DNA of 5,600 nucleotides from Flavobacteriales bacterium (lineage in GTDB: Bacteria > Bacteroidota > Bacteroidia > Flavobacteriales > PHOS-HE28): NCBI GenBank assembly GCA_008016945.1, contig SSGN01000069.1:1-5600 (forward strand), in the 5' to 3' direction. The position numbers were made by a program, and so were the translations under genes. The notes under the pieces are model-generated. The model was not told the DNA's origin, searched no databases, and saw nothing but the letters and a program-made list of their open reading frames with translations. This document shows positions 1 to 4,478 of the stretch, piece by piece (the first letter of the stretch is position 1; the number at the start of each line of letters is the position of its first letter).

Positions 1-480
1 CAATACATCAACCGCTTCTACCGGCGCACCGGCAGCCTCTGGGAAGGACGCTACAAATCCAGCGTCGTGCAGGCCGAAACCTACCTCCTTGCCTGCCACC
101 GCTACATCGAACTCAACCCCGTCCGCGCCGGCATGGTGGCCGACCCCGGCCAGTATCGCTGGTCCAGCTATCGCGCCAACGGTCTCGGGCAAGCCGATCC
201 CCGACTCACCCCGCACACCCTCTATCTGGCGCAGGGACGCAGCAGCGAGGAACGCACTGCCGCCTACCGCAGCCTCTTCCGCCCGCAACTCGATGCCGAT
301 GCAACTGCCGACATACGCCAGGCGCTACAACTCGGGATGCCCGTCGGCAACGAGCGCTTCGCCGAGGCGATCTGCGCCAGGGCCGGGGTGCGACGTAACT
401 CGGGCAAGCGCGGGAGGCCGGTGAGGGATGCCGTGGATGGCCCCGTGCCGTGCGATGGGCAGGTGGATTTCGGGTTTTGA
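1..480 (+). CDS. REP-associated tyrosine transposase (Y1/HUH family), 5'-truncated by window edge
   Basis: The frame is open from base 1 to the TGA at 478-480, giving 159 residues of C-terminal sequence; the true start lies upstream of the window. Numbering from the first visible residue, LWEGRYKS is at 13-20, YIELNPVRAGMV at 35-46 and YRWSSY at 52-57. These three blocks are the usual C-terminal signature of RAYT/Y1 transposases, which nick single-stranded DNA at REP-type hairpins through a tyrosine and an HUH metal site. The HUH motif and probably the catalytic tyrosine are upstream and cannot be checked. The basic tail around 130-142 (RRNSGKRGRPVR) is typical of these proteins. The last 17 or so residues look non-conserved. 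A short repeat of a type often seen near such genes follows 41 bases after the stop. I am confident of the family, not of whether the gene is active. Confidence 0.88.
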   Translation, partial: QYINRFYRRTGSLWEGRYKSSVVQAETYLLACHRYIELNPVRAGMVADPGQYRWSSYRANGLGQADPRLTPHTLYLAQGRSSEERTAAYRSLFRPQLDADATADIRQALQLGMPVGNERFAEAICARAGVRRNSGKRGRPVRDAVDGPVPCDGQVDFGF

Positions 481-521
481 GGAAATGGAAATGATGGAAT
501 TTCTGGATGGAGAAAACTTAA

Positions 522-538
522 TGAAGCTGACCCCTTTA
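522..538 (-). repeat. Short RAYT-type repeat, inverted copy
   Basis: The 17 bases tgaagctgacccctta-type core here are the exact reverse complement of 1962-1978 (taaaggggtcagcttca on the other strand). Outward of the core both copies continue with an AT-rich stretch (ttaagtttt here read in reverse, attaattt at the other copy). The copy sits just downstream of the transposase stop and immediately upstream of the point where recognisable ABC ATPase sequence begins (about 541). REP-type palindromes and short repeats are known substrates or companions of RAYT proteins. That this particular repeat is the substrate of this transposase is inference. Confidence 0.75.
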
Positions 539-540
539 AC

Positions 541-792
541 CTCCAGCGGATTGCGATTGCCAGAGCGCTGCTCAAGCGGCCGAAGATTCTGATCTTCGAT
601 GAAGCGGTGTCCAACCTTGATCAGATGACAGCGGAGCATTTTGCGAAGACGATCAACCGGCTGAAAGGGAAAGTGGCGATGATTTTTATCACGCATCAGA
701 TTCCGAGGGGGTTGGCGGTGGATGAGGTGTTTAGTTTTGGCAGCGATCAAAGCGCCAAGCGGATGGAAATTGTGAGTGAGCGCGAGCAGTGA
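541..792 (+). pseudogene. C-terminal fragment of type I secretion ABC transporter ATPase
   Basis: The frame reads QRIAIARALL, then the Walker B and D-loop stretch KILIFDEAVSNLD (about 585-623), then ITHQ with the H-loop histidine (about 688-699), and ends at TGA 790-792. Only about 83 residues remain of a protein family that is usually 550-720 residues. The Walker A motif, transmembrane domain and nearly all of the LSGGQ signature are missing. Homology starts abruptly next to the repeat at 522-538. The frame stays open back to 481 but has no plausible start with a ribosome site. The wording of the C-terminus (RALLKRPK, EHFAKTINRLKGK) resembles ATPases of RTX-type type I secretion systems, from family memory. 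The domain identity is secure and the secretion subtype is likely. The fragment is almost certainly non-functional. Confidence 0.85.
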
Positions 793-837
793 TCGCGCAA
801 GTAACAAGCGAATAGAGACAACAACGAAATTGAGAAT

Positions 838-842
838 GGAGG
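838..842 (+). promoter_or_regulatory. Ribosome binding site GGAGG for the gene at 851
   Basis: GGAGG lies 8 bases before ATG 851. It decides the start: the in-frame GTG/ATG codons further upstream would add a hydrophilic leader and bury the signal peptide. Confidence 0.75.
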
Positions 843-850
843 CAAGCCGC

Positions 851-1711
851 ATGAACACCAAAAACCTGATTAAGCCGATGATCGCCTGCCTGCTCACGGC
901 ATGGCTCCTGCCGGCCCACGCCTACGACCCGAACAACCGGGCCGAATACCTCGCCAAGATCAAGGAAGCCGAGGCGTACTACAAGGAGAAATGCGAGAAG
1001 GTCGCCGGCATCAAGATTTACAAGACCGTGCCGGAGGTGGAAGGGGTTCTGCTGATGAAGGTTAGGCCGAACCGAACAGACCGCGAACTGGCTGACCCCA
1101 ACTGGCCGGGGGCGGCGTTTGGGGGGGAGGCCTATGGCGACTCCTACATCACATCCTTTCTCGGTTACGAGCATCGTGCCACCGATGCCAATGGCGTAGT
1201 TTCATCCGTTCGCGGCTACATCAACACCGACAAACGGCCAGGCAGCCTGCCCGGCTACCGCTGGGTCGAAGTGATCGACCCGAAGGATGGGCAGCGGTAT
1301 CGGTACACGGGGTCAGAGAAGGTCGTCGGGAAAAAGGATACGTCCGCATACAACGTACAGCTCGCGCTGAAGAAAAACCCGAACTACGACCTCGACGTGT
1401 ACCGATGGTCACTCGACAAGGTTCCCTCACCCAGTAAGACCCAACCCCGCTATGCAGTCACTTTCGAAGACCTCGTCATTCCCGAGGAGCGCGCGCTGTG
1501 GGTCGCGAGCAGTACGGTCAAGGTACTCGACCTGAAAACCAACGAAGTGCTGGGCGAAATGACCCGCTATGCGATGAGCTACATCCATGCTCCAAGACAT
1601 TCGATGCCGTGGTTGAGCCATTCGATTTGTCCAGAAATGAACGTTACGGGCTATGCCCACAGCACGAGAAAATTTGTTGACGAAATTCTGATTCCGAAAA
1701 AGGAGCAATAA
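851..1711 (+). CDS. Exported protein of unknown function, associated with a type I secretion locus
   Basis: The product has 286 residues. It begins with a good Sec signal peptide: a basic N-terminus with K4 and K8, a hydrophobic core at about 9-20, and PAHA before Y25, so cleavage is expected after A24. The mature protein is hydrophilic, with no further membrane segment. It has two mature cysteines (C48, C260) that could form a disulfide in the periplasm. Aromatic/glycine-rich blocks such as FLGYEH (103-108), RGYINTD (121-127) and LPGYRWVEVID (133-143) look like a conserved domain, but I do not recognise a named family. No catalytic motif is evident. The reading frame is intact, including across a run of seven G at 1121-1127. 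One base separates it from the next gene, so the two were probably co-transcribed. Its neighbours are secretion-system relics, suggesting a role with an exported RTX-like protein; this is inference only. Confidence 0.85.
   Translation: MNTKNLIKPMIACLLTAWLLPAHAYDPNNRAEYLAKIKEAEAYYKEKCEKVAGIKIYKTVPEVEGVLLMKVRPNRTDRELADPNWPGAAFGGEAYGDSYITSFLGYEHRATDANGVVSSVRGYINTDKRPGSLPGYRWVEVIDPKDGQRYRYTGSEKVVGKKDTSAYNVQLALKKNPNYDLDVYRWSLDKVPSPSKTQPRYAVTFEDLVIPEERALWVASSTVKVLDLKTNEVLGEMTRYAMSYIHAPRHSMPWLSHSICPEMNVTGYAHSTRKFVDEILIPKKEQ
1701..1705 (+). promoter_or_regulatory. Ribosome binding site AGGAG for the gene at 1713
   Basis: AGGAG lies 7 bases before ATG 1713, inside the last codons of the preceding gene. 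It indicates translational coupling and supports the small downstream reading frame as an authentic start. Confidence 0.7.
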
Positions 1712-1712
1712 G

Positions 1713-1964
1713 ATGCCCACCTCGACGATTGCCGAAATGCTCAAGTATGCCAACCTGCAAATGGCTGCAGAGGCGCTCTACGACTTTCGAGCAAAAAGAA
1801 CGCCAAATCAGAACCCCGGCAACCTGTCGTCTGATGAGGGACACTTCAAGGGGGCCATCCCAACTGAATTCCTCACCACCGGCAACGAACACGCCAGCAA
1901 ATTCACCCAAACGGAAGCCGAGAAATTCGCTGCCCAGTGGACGGTGGTAGCACTAAAGCACTAA
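1713..1964 (+). pseudogene. N-terminal fragment, resembling the start of an RTX/lipase-like secreted protein
   Basis: The frame encodes 83 residues with a genuine start (ATG, good ribosome site, one base after the previous stop). The sequence AEMLKYANLQMAAEALY (7-23), followed by FLTTGNEHASKFTQTEAEKFAAQWTVV (53-79), resembles the N-terminal region of large secreted calcium-binding or lipase-like proteins exported by type I systems. This is from memory and is not a proven match. Such proteins are many hundreds of residues long; here the resemblance stops at WTVVA. The stop codon (TAA 1962-1964) lies inside the repeat that starts at 1961. No signal peptide is visible, as expected for a type I substrate whose export signal is C-terminal and is lost here. 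The alternative is a genuine small protein of unknown function. Confidence 0.6.
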
Positions 1965-1966
1965 AG
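1951..1966 (+). repeat. 8-bp tandem duplication cactaaag x2
   Basis: The octamer cactaaag occurs twice back to back (1951-1958 and 1959-1966), exactly at the boundary between the truncated gene and the RAYT-type repeat. It could be a duplication or slippage scar left at the junction. Confidence 0.7.
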
Positions 1967-1990
1967 GGGTCAGCTTCAATTAATTTCCCT
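1961..1990 (+). repeat. RAYT-type repeat, copy A
   Basis: The 30-base unit starts ctaaaggggtcagcttcaat and continues with an AT-rich tail ending ttccct. Its core 1962-1978 is the perfect inverted partner of 522-538. It is also a direct repeat of copy B, 41 bases downstream, with 25 of the first 29 positions identical. It supplies the stop codon of the truncated gene at 1713. Confidence 0.8.
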
Positions 1991-2001
1991 CGTGCTCATA
2001 A

Positions 2002-2031
2002 CTAAAGGGGGCGCCTTCAATTAATATCCCG
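2002..2031 (+). repeat. RAYT-type repeat, diverged copy B
   Basis: It has the same layout as copy A (ctaaaggggg, then cttcaattaat, then ccc). Four substitutions fall within the first 29 bases, three of them clustered in the gtcag part of the core. It lies about 10-20 bases upstream of the point where the HlyD-like fragment becomes recognisable. Confidence 0.75.
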
Positions 2032-2041
2032 CACCCGTAAC

Positions 2042-2179
2042 CCATGCCCCGCCGCCCGCTTCGCACTCGGCGCCGGCATGCAGACCAGCGCCGAGATCAT
2101 GCTGGGGACGCGTACCGTGGCGGAATACCTGCTTTCGCCGGTGCAGAAGGCCTGGCACGAGGCGGGGAGGGAGCGGTAG
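2042..2179 (+). pseudogene. C-terminal fragment of HlyD-family type I secretion adaptor
   Basis: Reading the frame of ATG 2078 back to about 2042 gives AARFALGAGMQTSAEI, then LGTRTVAEYLLSPVQKAW, ending HEAGRER and TAG at 2177-2179. The pattern G-M-x-(x)-(S/T)-A-E-I followed by a short gap, R-x-V-x-E-Y-L-L-S-P is the hallmark C-terminal strand and tail of HlyD/PrtE-type membrane fusion proteins, which bridge the inner-membrane ABC exporter and the outer-membrane TolC channel. About 45 of an expected 400-470 residues remain, without start or ribosome site. A longer open frame overlaps here but gives low-complexity arginine-rich sequence and is a shadow. Together with the ATPase fragment at 541 this indicates a dismantled type I secretion operon. 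Confidence 0.75.
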
Positions 2180-2203
2180 CGGCTGCTTGGGTCAGATTTT
2201 GTA

Positions 2204-2232
2204 TTGACAATGGATATACGCGTAATTACGAT
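2204..2232 (+). promoter_or_regulatory. Sigma-70 promoter of the DUF1778-GNAT toxin-antitoxin operon
   Basis: A perfect -35 TTGACA (2204-2209) is followed by a 17-base spacer and TACGAT (2227-2232, four of six matches to TATAAT). Transcription would start near 2239, about 27 bases before the antitoxin ATG. The AT-rich stretch stands out from the GC-rich surroundings. Confidence 0.65.
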
Positions 2233-2253
2233 GTGTATCTGTTGTATCTACAC
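2233..2253 (+). promoter_or_regulatory. Probable operator for autorepression by the RHH antitoxin
   Basis: Inverted arms gtgta (2233-2237) and tacac (2249-2253) flank an 11-base centre. The heptamer tgtatct is also directly repeated with a 9-base period (2234-2240, 2243-2249). The site covers the expected transcription start. Ribbon-helix-helix antitoxins of DUF1778-GNAT pairs repress their own promoter by binding such repeats; assignment to this antitoxin is inference. Confidence 0.5.
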
Positions 2254-2265
2254 GAGAGGCTTGCC

Positions 2266-2538
2266 ATGCGTGCTGCTGCCATTAATTTACGTGCCTTGCC
2301 GGAGCAGCGTGATCTCATTGATCACGCCGCCAGCCTGCTGGGCAAGAACCGCTCTGACTTTATGCTGGAGGCCGCGTGCGAGCGCGCTCAGTCGGTGCTG
2401 CTCGATCAGGTGTTCTTCGGTCTGGATGCGGAAAAGTTCCAGCAGTTCACCGCCATGCTCGACGCGCCCCCCGGTGCCAATGCGGGCCTTGATCGACTGA
2501 TGACGGTCAACGCGCCGTGGGAAAACAACAAGGCATGA
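2266..2538 (+). CDS. DUF1778 ribbon-helix-helix antitoxin (TacA/AtaR-like)
   Basis: The product has 90 residues. ATG 2266 is chosen because GAGAGG (2254-2259) lies 6 bases upstream and the promoter lies just before it; the frame is open further upstream but that part is not coding. Residues 3-9 (AAINLRA) form the DNA-contacting strand, about 11-24 (LPEQRDLIDHAASL) helix 1, and about 29-45 (RSDFMLEAACERAQSVL) helix 2 of the RHH fold. The C-terminal half (about 50-90), including FxxLDAPPxxNxGLxRLM, is the toxin-wrapping region of DUF1778 antitoxins. It should neutralise the GNAT toxin encoded next, with a 4-base ATGA overlap, and repress the operon together with it. The family assignment is firm; the gene is complete. 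Confidence 0.9.
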   Translation: MRAAAINLRALPEQRDLIDHAASLLGKNRSDFMLEAACERAQSVLLDQVFFGLDAEKFQQFTAMLDAPPGANAGLDRLMTVNAPWENNKA

Positions 2539-3035
2539 GCTTGAAGCTCTTCGCGCCACAGCCGCTTGCGGCGATGCATCAGCTCGACGACTTCGCGTGC
2601 GGTGAGTCGGCGTTGGACGAATGGCTCAAACGCCGGGCAATGAACAACCAGCTCACGGGCGCCAGCAGAACATTCGTGGTCGTTGATGCAGAAGACCGGG
2701 TGCGCGGCTTCTACGCCATGGCCGCCGGCGCGGTTTCGCATCAATTGGCGACCAGCTCGGTTCGCCGCAACATGCCCGACCCGATTCCCGTCATGGTGCT
2801 TGGAAGGTTGGCAGTAGATCGCCGCGCACAAGGCATCAGGCTCGGTGCGGCCATGCTGCAGGATGCCGTGAAACGTGCCATTACGGTATCTCAGAACACC
2901 GGGGTTCGCGCCTTGCTGGTGCACGCGCTTCACGACCGCGCGAAGCAGTTCTATGAGCACTACGGCTTTCAGGAATCCCCTCAGCACCCGATGACGCTGA
3001 TGCTGCGTCTGAATGTACGGGTTACGAATCGCTGA
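2535..3035 (+). CDS. GNAT-family acetyltransferase toxin (TacT/AtaT-like)
   Basis: The product has 166 residues, normal for the family. The start is ATG 2535, overlapping the antitoxin stop, with AAGG just upstream. Known members acetylate the amino group of aminoacyl-tRNAs using acetyl-CoA and block translation. The N-terminus LDDFACGESALDEWLKRRA (17-35) is the typical family entry. VMVLGRLAVD (86-95) is the beta strand before the acetyl-CoA loop, QGIRLGAAML (99-108) is the pyrophosphate loop, and LLVHALHDRAKQFYEHYGF (127-145) carries Y140, aligned with the essential tyrosine of TacT. HPMTLMLRL (151-159) is the usual last strand. The canonical Q-x-x-G-x-G/A loop here has R102 in place of the first glycine. 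From memory, basic residues occur there in some relatives, so this need not be inactivating. Regulation is by the upstream operator. Confidence 0.9.
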   Translation: MSLKLFAPQPLAAMHQLDDFACGESALDEWLKRRAMNNQLTGASRTFVVVDAEDRVRGFYAMAAGAVSHQLATSSVRRNMPDPIPVMVLGRLAVDRRAQGIRLGAAMLQDAVKRAITVSQNTGVRALLVHALHDRAKQFYEHYGFQESPQHPMTLMLRLNVRVTNR

Positions 3036-3052
3036 TCACGTTCTGGCTGCGA

Positions 3053-3223
3053 AGCTGCACCGAAACTATTGAAGTCAGGTTCCATGCGCTGGGCCATACG
3101 GACGGAGAGCGCTTGCTGCACGTAACGTTAACGTTGCGCATGGATGACTCCCTGATCCGTGTCATCTCGGCCCGCGACATGTATCGAAAGGAGCGCGCTA
3201 TCTATGAGCGAACGGAAACTTAA
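3053..3223 (+). pseudogene. C-terminal fragment of a BrnT-like (DUF497) ribonuclease toxin
   Basis: In frame with ATG 3140, the translation gives ETIEVRFHALGHTDGERLLH (about 3062-3121), VTLTLR, then LIRVISARDMYRKERAIYE (3152-3208), ending TAA 3221-3223. The I-R-(I/V)-I-S-A-R-x-x-x-R-K-E-R-x-x-Y-E ending is the BrnT signature. BrnT toxins are about 90-100 residues. The N-terminal 40 or so (normally F-x-W-D-x-x-K-A-x-x-N-x-x-K-H-G-V) are absent, and the GNAT gene ends only about 20 bases before the homology starts. There is no credible start codon or ribosome site for this part. It overlaps the next gene, its presumed antitoxin, by 20 bases, the usual brnT-antitoxin arrangement. The toxin is presumably dead. 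Confidence 0.75.
3188..3193 (+). promoter_or_regulatory. Ribosome binding site AAGGAG for the antitoxin at 3204
   Basis: AAGGAG lies 10 bases before ATG 3204 and inside the toxin remnant. It selects this start over the in-frame ATG at 3159, whose extra 15 residues are simply the toxin's coding region read in another frame. Confidence 0.65.
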
Positions 3224-3470
3224 AGTGCCTCGATTTTCGAGCGAGGCGGAAGAGCGGGCTTTCTGGGAAAAGCACGATTCCAGCAACTATGTCGATTGGT
3301 CGAGGGCGCGGCGAGTGGTGTTGCCGAACCTGAAGCCGACGACGAAAACGATTTCGCTGCGTCTGCCACAGCACCTGCTCGATTCGATCAAGGCCGCGGC
3401 GAATGCGCGGGACGTTCCCTATCAGTCGTTGATCAAGGTCTGGCTGCAGGAGAAGCTGCACAAGCATTGA
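3204..3470 (+). CDS. CopG/RHH-type antitoxin, likely orphaned partner of the BrnT-like remnant
   Basis: The product has 88 residues. The N-terminal block FSSEAEERAFWEKHDSSNYVDW (11-32) is the conserved toxin-contacting region of CopG_antitoxin (PF12441-type) proteins. KTISLRLP (48-55) is the ribbon strand. HLLDSIKAAANARD (57-70) and VPYQSLIKVWLQEKL (71-85) are the two helices of the RHH DNA-binding fold, the second with the widely shared PYQ-LIK motif. Such proteins bind a BrnT-like toxin and repress their own promoter. The gene is complete and has a good ribosome site, but the toxin upstream has lost its N-terminus and with it, probably, the native promoter. Expression would then depend on read-through from the TA promoter at 2204. 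It could persist as an anti-toxin against a related toxin elsewhere, which is speculation. Confidence 0.85.
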   Translation: MSERKLKVPRFSSEAEERAFWEKHDSSNYVDWSRARRVVLPNLKPTTKTISLRLPQHLLDSIKAAANARDVPYQSLIKVWLQEKLHKH

Positions 3471-3473
3471 CCT

Positions 3474-3487
3474 CGCCCCGAAGGGCG
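3474..3487 (+). terminator. Small GC hairpin after the antitoxin, possible weak terminator
   Basis: The arms cgccc (3474-3478) and gggcg (3483-3487) enclose a cgaa loop, 3 bases after the stop codon. Only a short T run (ctttg at 3495-3499) follows, 8 bases downstream of the stem, so termination would be inefficient at best. Confidence 0.35.
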
Positions 3488-3603
3488 CAGGTAGCTTTGT
3501 ACGATACCGCTTGGACGGCATTTCGCCACTAGGGTCGATTCCCTTTCTCCGTCGCTGATGCTTTGTCATCCTCGGCCCGTCATCTATCCTGAAGGGGCCT
3601 GAA

Positions 3604-4443
3604 ATGTCATCGATTGCGAACAACTTTCCCATCGCCACGTTCCGCTGCCGCCTCAGGCGCTGGGCGGTGCACCTGCCTGCGTTCATCACCGTGCTGGTCG
3701 TGGTCGCAATGCTGGCACATGGCGTCATCGTGCAGCCGGCCGGCTATCACGATTTTGCCGACCATTCGCAGCTTGGGGGGCTGCCGCATGCGGCGGATGT
3801 GCTTTCCAATCTTGGCTTCGCGCTGGTCGGCCTGTGGGGATGGGTGCGTCTCTCCGCGCACTGGCAGCATCGCCAGTTGCGCGCCGGCGGGGCGGGCTAT
3901 CGGCTGTTCCTGATCGGCCTGATGCTGACGGCCGTCGGCTCGGGCTATTACCACTTGGCGCCGGACGATTTCCGCCTGGCATGGGATCGCCTGCCGATCG
4001 CGCTGGCCTGTGCCGGGCTGATCGCGGCGGTGCGCGGCGAGACGGTGGCGCGTTTCGCGGTACGCAGCGAGGCAGCGCTGCTGGCGCTGTTTGCCGTGGC
4101 CAGTGTTGGCTGGTGGCATTTCACGAACGGCGAAGGTGCTGGTGACCTGCGTCCCTACCTGCTGTTGCAGTTGCTGCCGATCGTACTGATTCCGCTCTGG
4201 CAGTGGCTCTACGGCAGCGACCGGCGCGACCGCCTCTATTTCGGTGCTGCGCTGGCCGTCTATGTGCTGGCCAAGGTGGCCGAGCTGAACGACCACGCCT
4301 TCCTGGCCACCAATGGTTTGCTGACCGGCCATACGCTGAAGCATCTGCTAGCGACGCTGGCGGCCTGGCTGATCGTGGTGCGCCTGATCCAGCGCACGCG
4401 TGCCGGGGCGGAAGATTCGCCGCCCGGTCGTTTCTCATCTTAG
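3604..4443 (+). CDS. Alkaline ceramidase-like integral membrane hydrolase (CREST superfamily)
   Basis: The product has 279 residues. The start is ATG 3604 with GAAGGGG at 3591-3597. About eight hydrophobic segments are visible: 24-44, 63-83, 99-117, 130-144, 156-171, 185-203, 211-226 and 243-262. Conserved-looking polar residues sit where CREST hydrolases (alkaline ceramidase, PAQR receptors, Per1) place their zinc site: YHDFADHS (48-55), ADVLSNLGF (64-72), GSGYYHLAPDDFRLAWDRLP (112-131) and GHTLKHLLA (242-250). The histidines H117, H243 and H247 with D128 and S68 are candidate metal ligands and catalytic residues. Known relatives hydrolyse the amide bond of ceramides in a membrane; bacterial members mostly have unknown substrates, so the reaction here is not established. 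The protein is intact and in the inner membrane. It stands 133 bases after the antitoxin and 35 bases before the ClpX-like gene; no functional tie to either is evident. Confidence 0.8.
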   Translation: MSSIANNFPIATFRCRLRRWAVHLPAFITVLVVVAMLAHGVIVQPAGYHDFADHSQLGGLPHAADVLSNLGFALVGLWGWVRLSAHWQHRQLRAGGAGYRLFLIGLMLTAVGSGYYHLAPDDFRLAWDRLPIALACAGLIAAVRGETVARFAVRSEAALLALFAVASVGWWHFTNGEGAGDLRPYLLLQLLPIVLIPLWQWLYGSDRRDRLYFGAALAVYVLAKVAELNDHAFLATNGLLTGHTLKHLLATLAAWLIVVRLIQRTRAGAEDSPPGRFSS

Positions 4444-4454
4444 AATGCCGGCAT
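4441..4454 (+). promoter_or_regulatory. Possible -10 element and 10-bp palindrome before the ClpX-like gene
   Basis: TAGAAT (4441-4446, five of six matches to TATAAT) overlaps the stop codon of the preceding gene and runs into the perfect palindrome atgccggcat (4445-4454). No convincing -35 is seen 16-18 bases upstream. It could be a weak promoter or start region for the gene at 4479. Confidence 0.3.
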
Positions 4455-4478
4455 CGTGAATCCTCCGGAAAGCCTGCG

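Noticed and set aside
776..850. Upstream start at 776 for the exported protein
   Set aside because: It would put 25 hydrophilic residues before a clean signal peptide and overlap the ATPase fragment; GGAGG precedes ATG 851.
1121..1127. Run of seven G that might mark a frameshift in the exported protein gene
   Set aside because: The conserved-looking reading continues on both sides in the same frame, with no stop or change in character.
2044..2265. Antitoxin start at ATG 2044, giving a 164-residue protein
   Set aside because: The extra residues are low-complexity, overlap the promoter and operator, and read through the HlyD remnant in the wrong frame; ATG 2266 has its own ribosome site.
3531..3544. 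Small inverted repeat aggg-N6-ccct
   Set aside because: A 4-bp stem is expected by chance and no T run or operator context supports it.
3563..3590. Possible promoter TTGTCA-16-TATCCT before the ceramidase-like gene
   Set aside because: Transcription would start at or just after the ribosome binding site (3591-3597), leaving no usable leader; probably a chance match.
3607..4344. Long open frame on the minus strand opposite the membrane protein gene
   Set aside because: It is the GC-rich complement of a well-supported gene, rich in Q/R/A without any domain-like pattern, and has no ribosome site.
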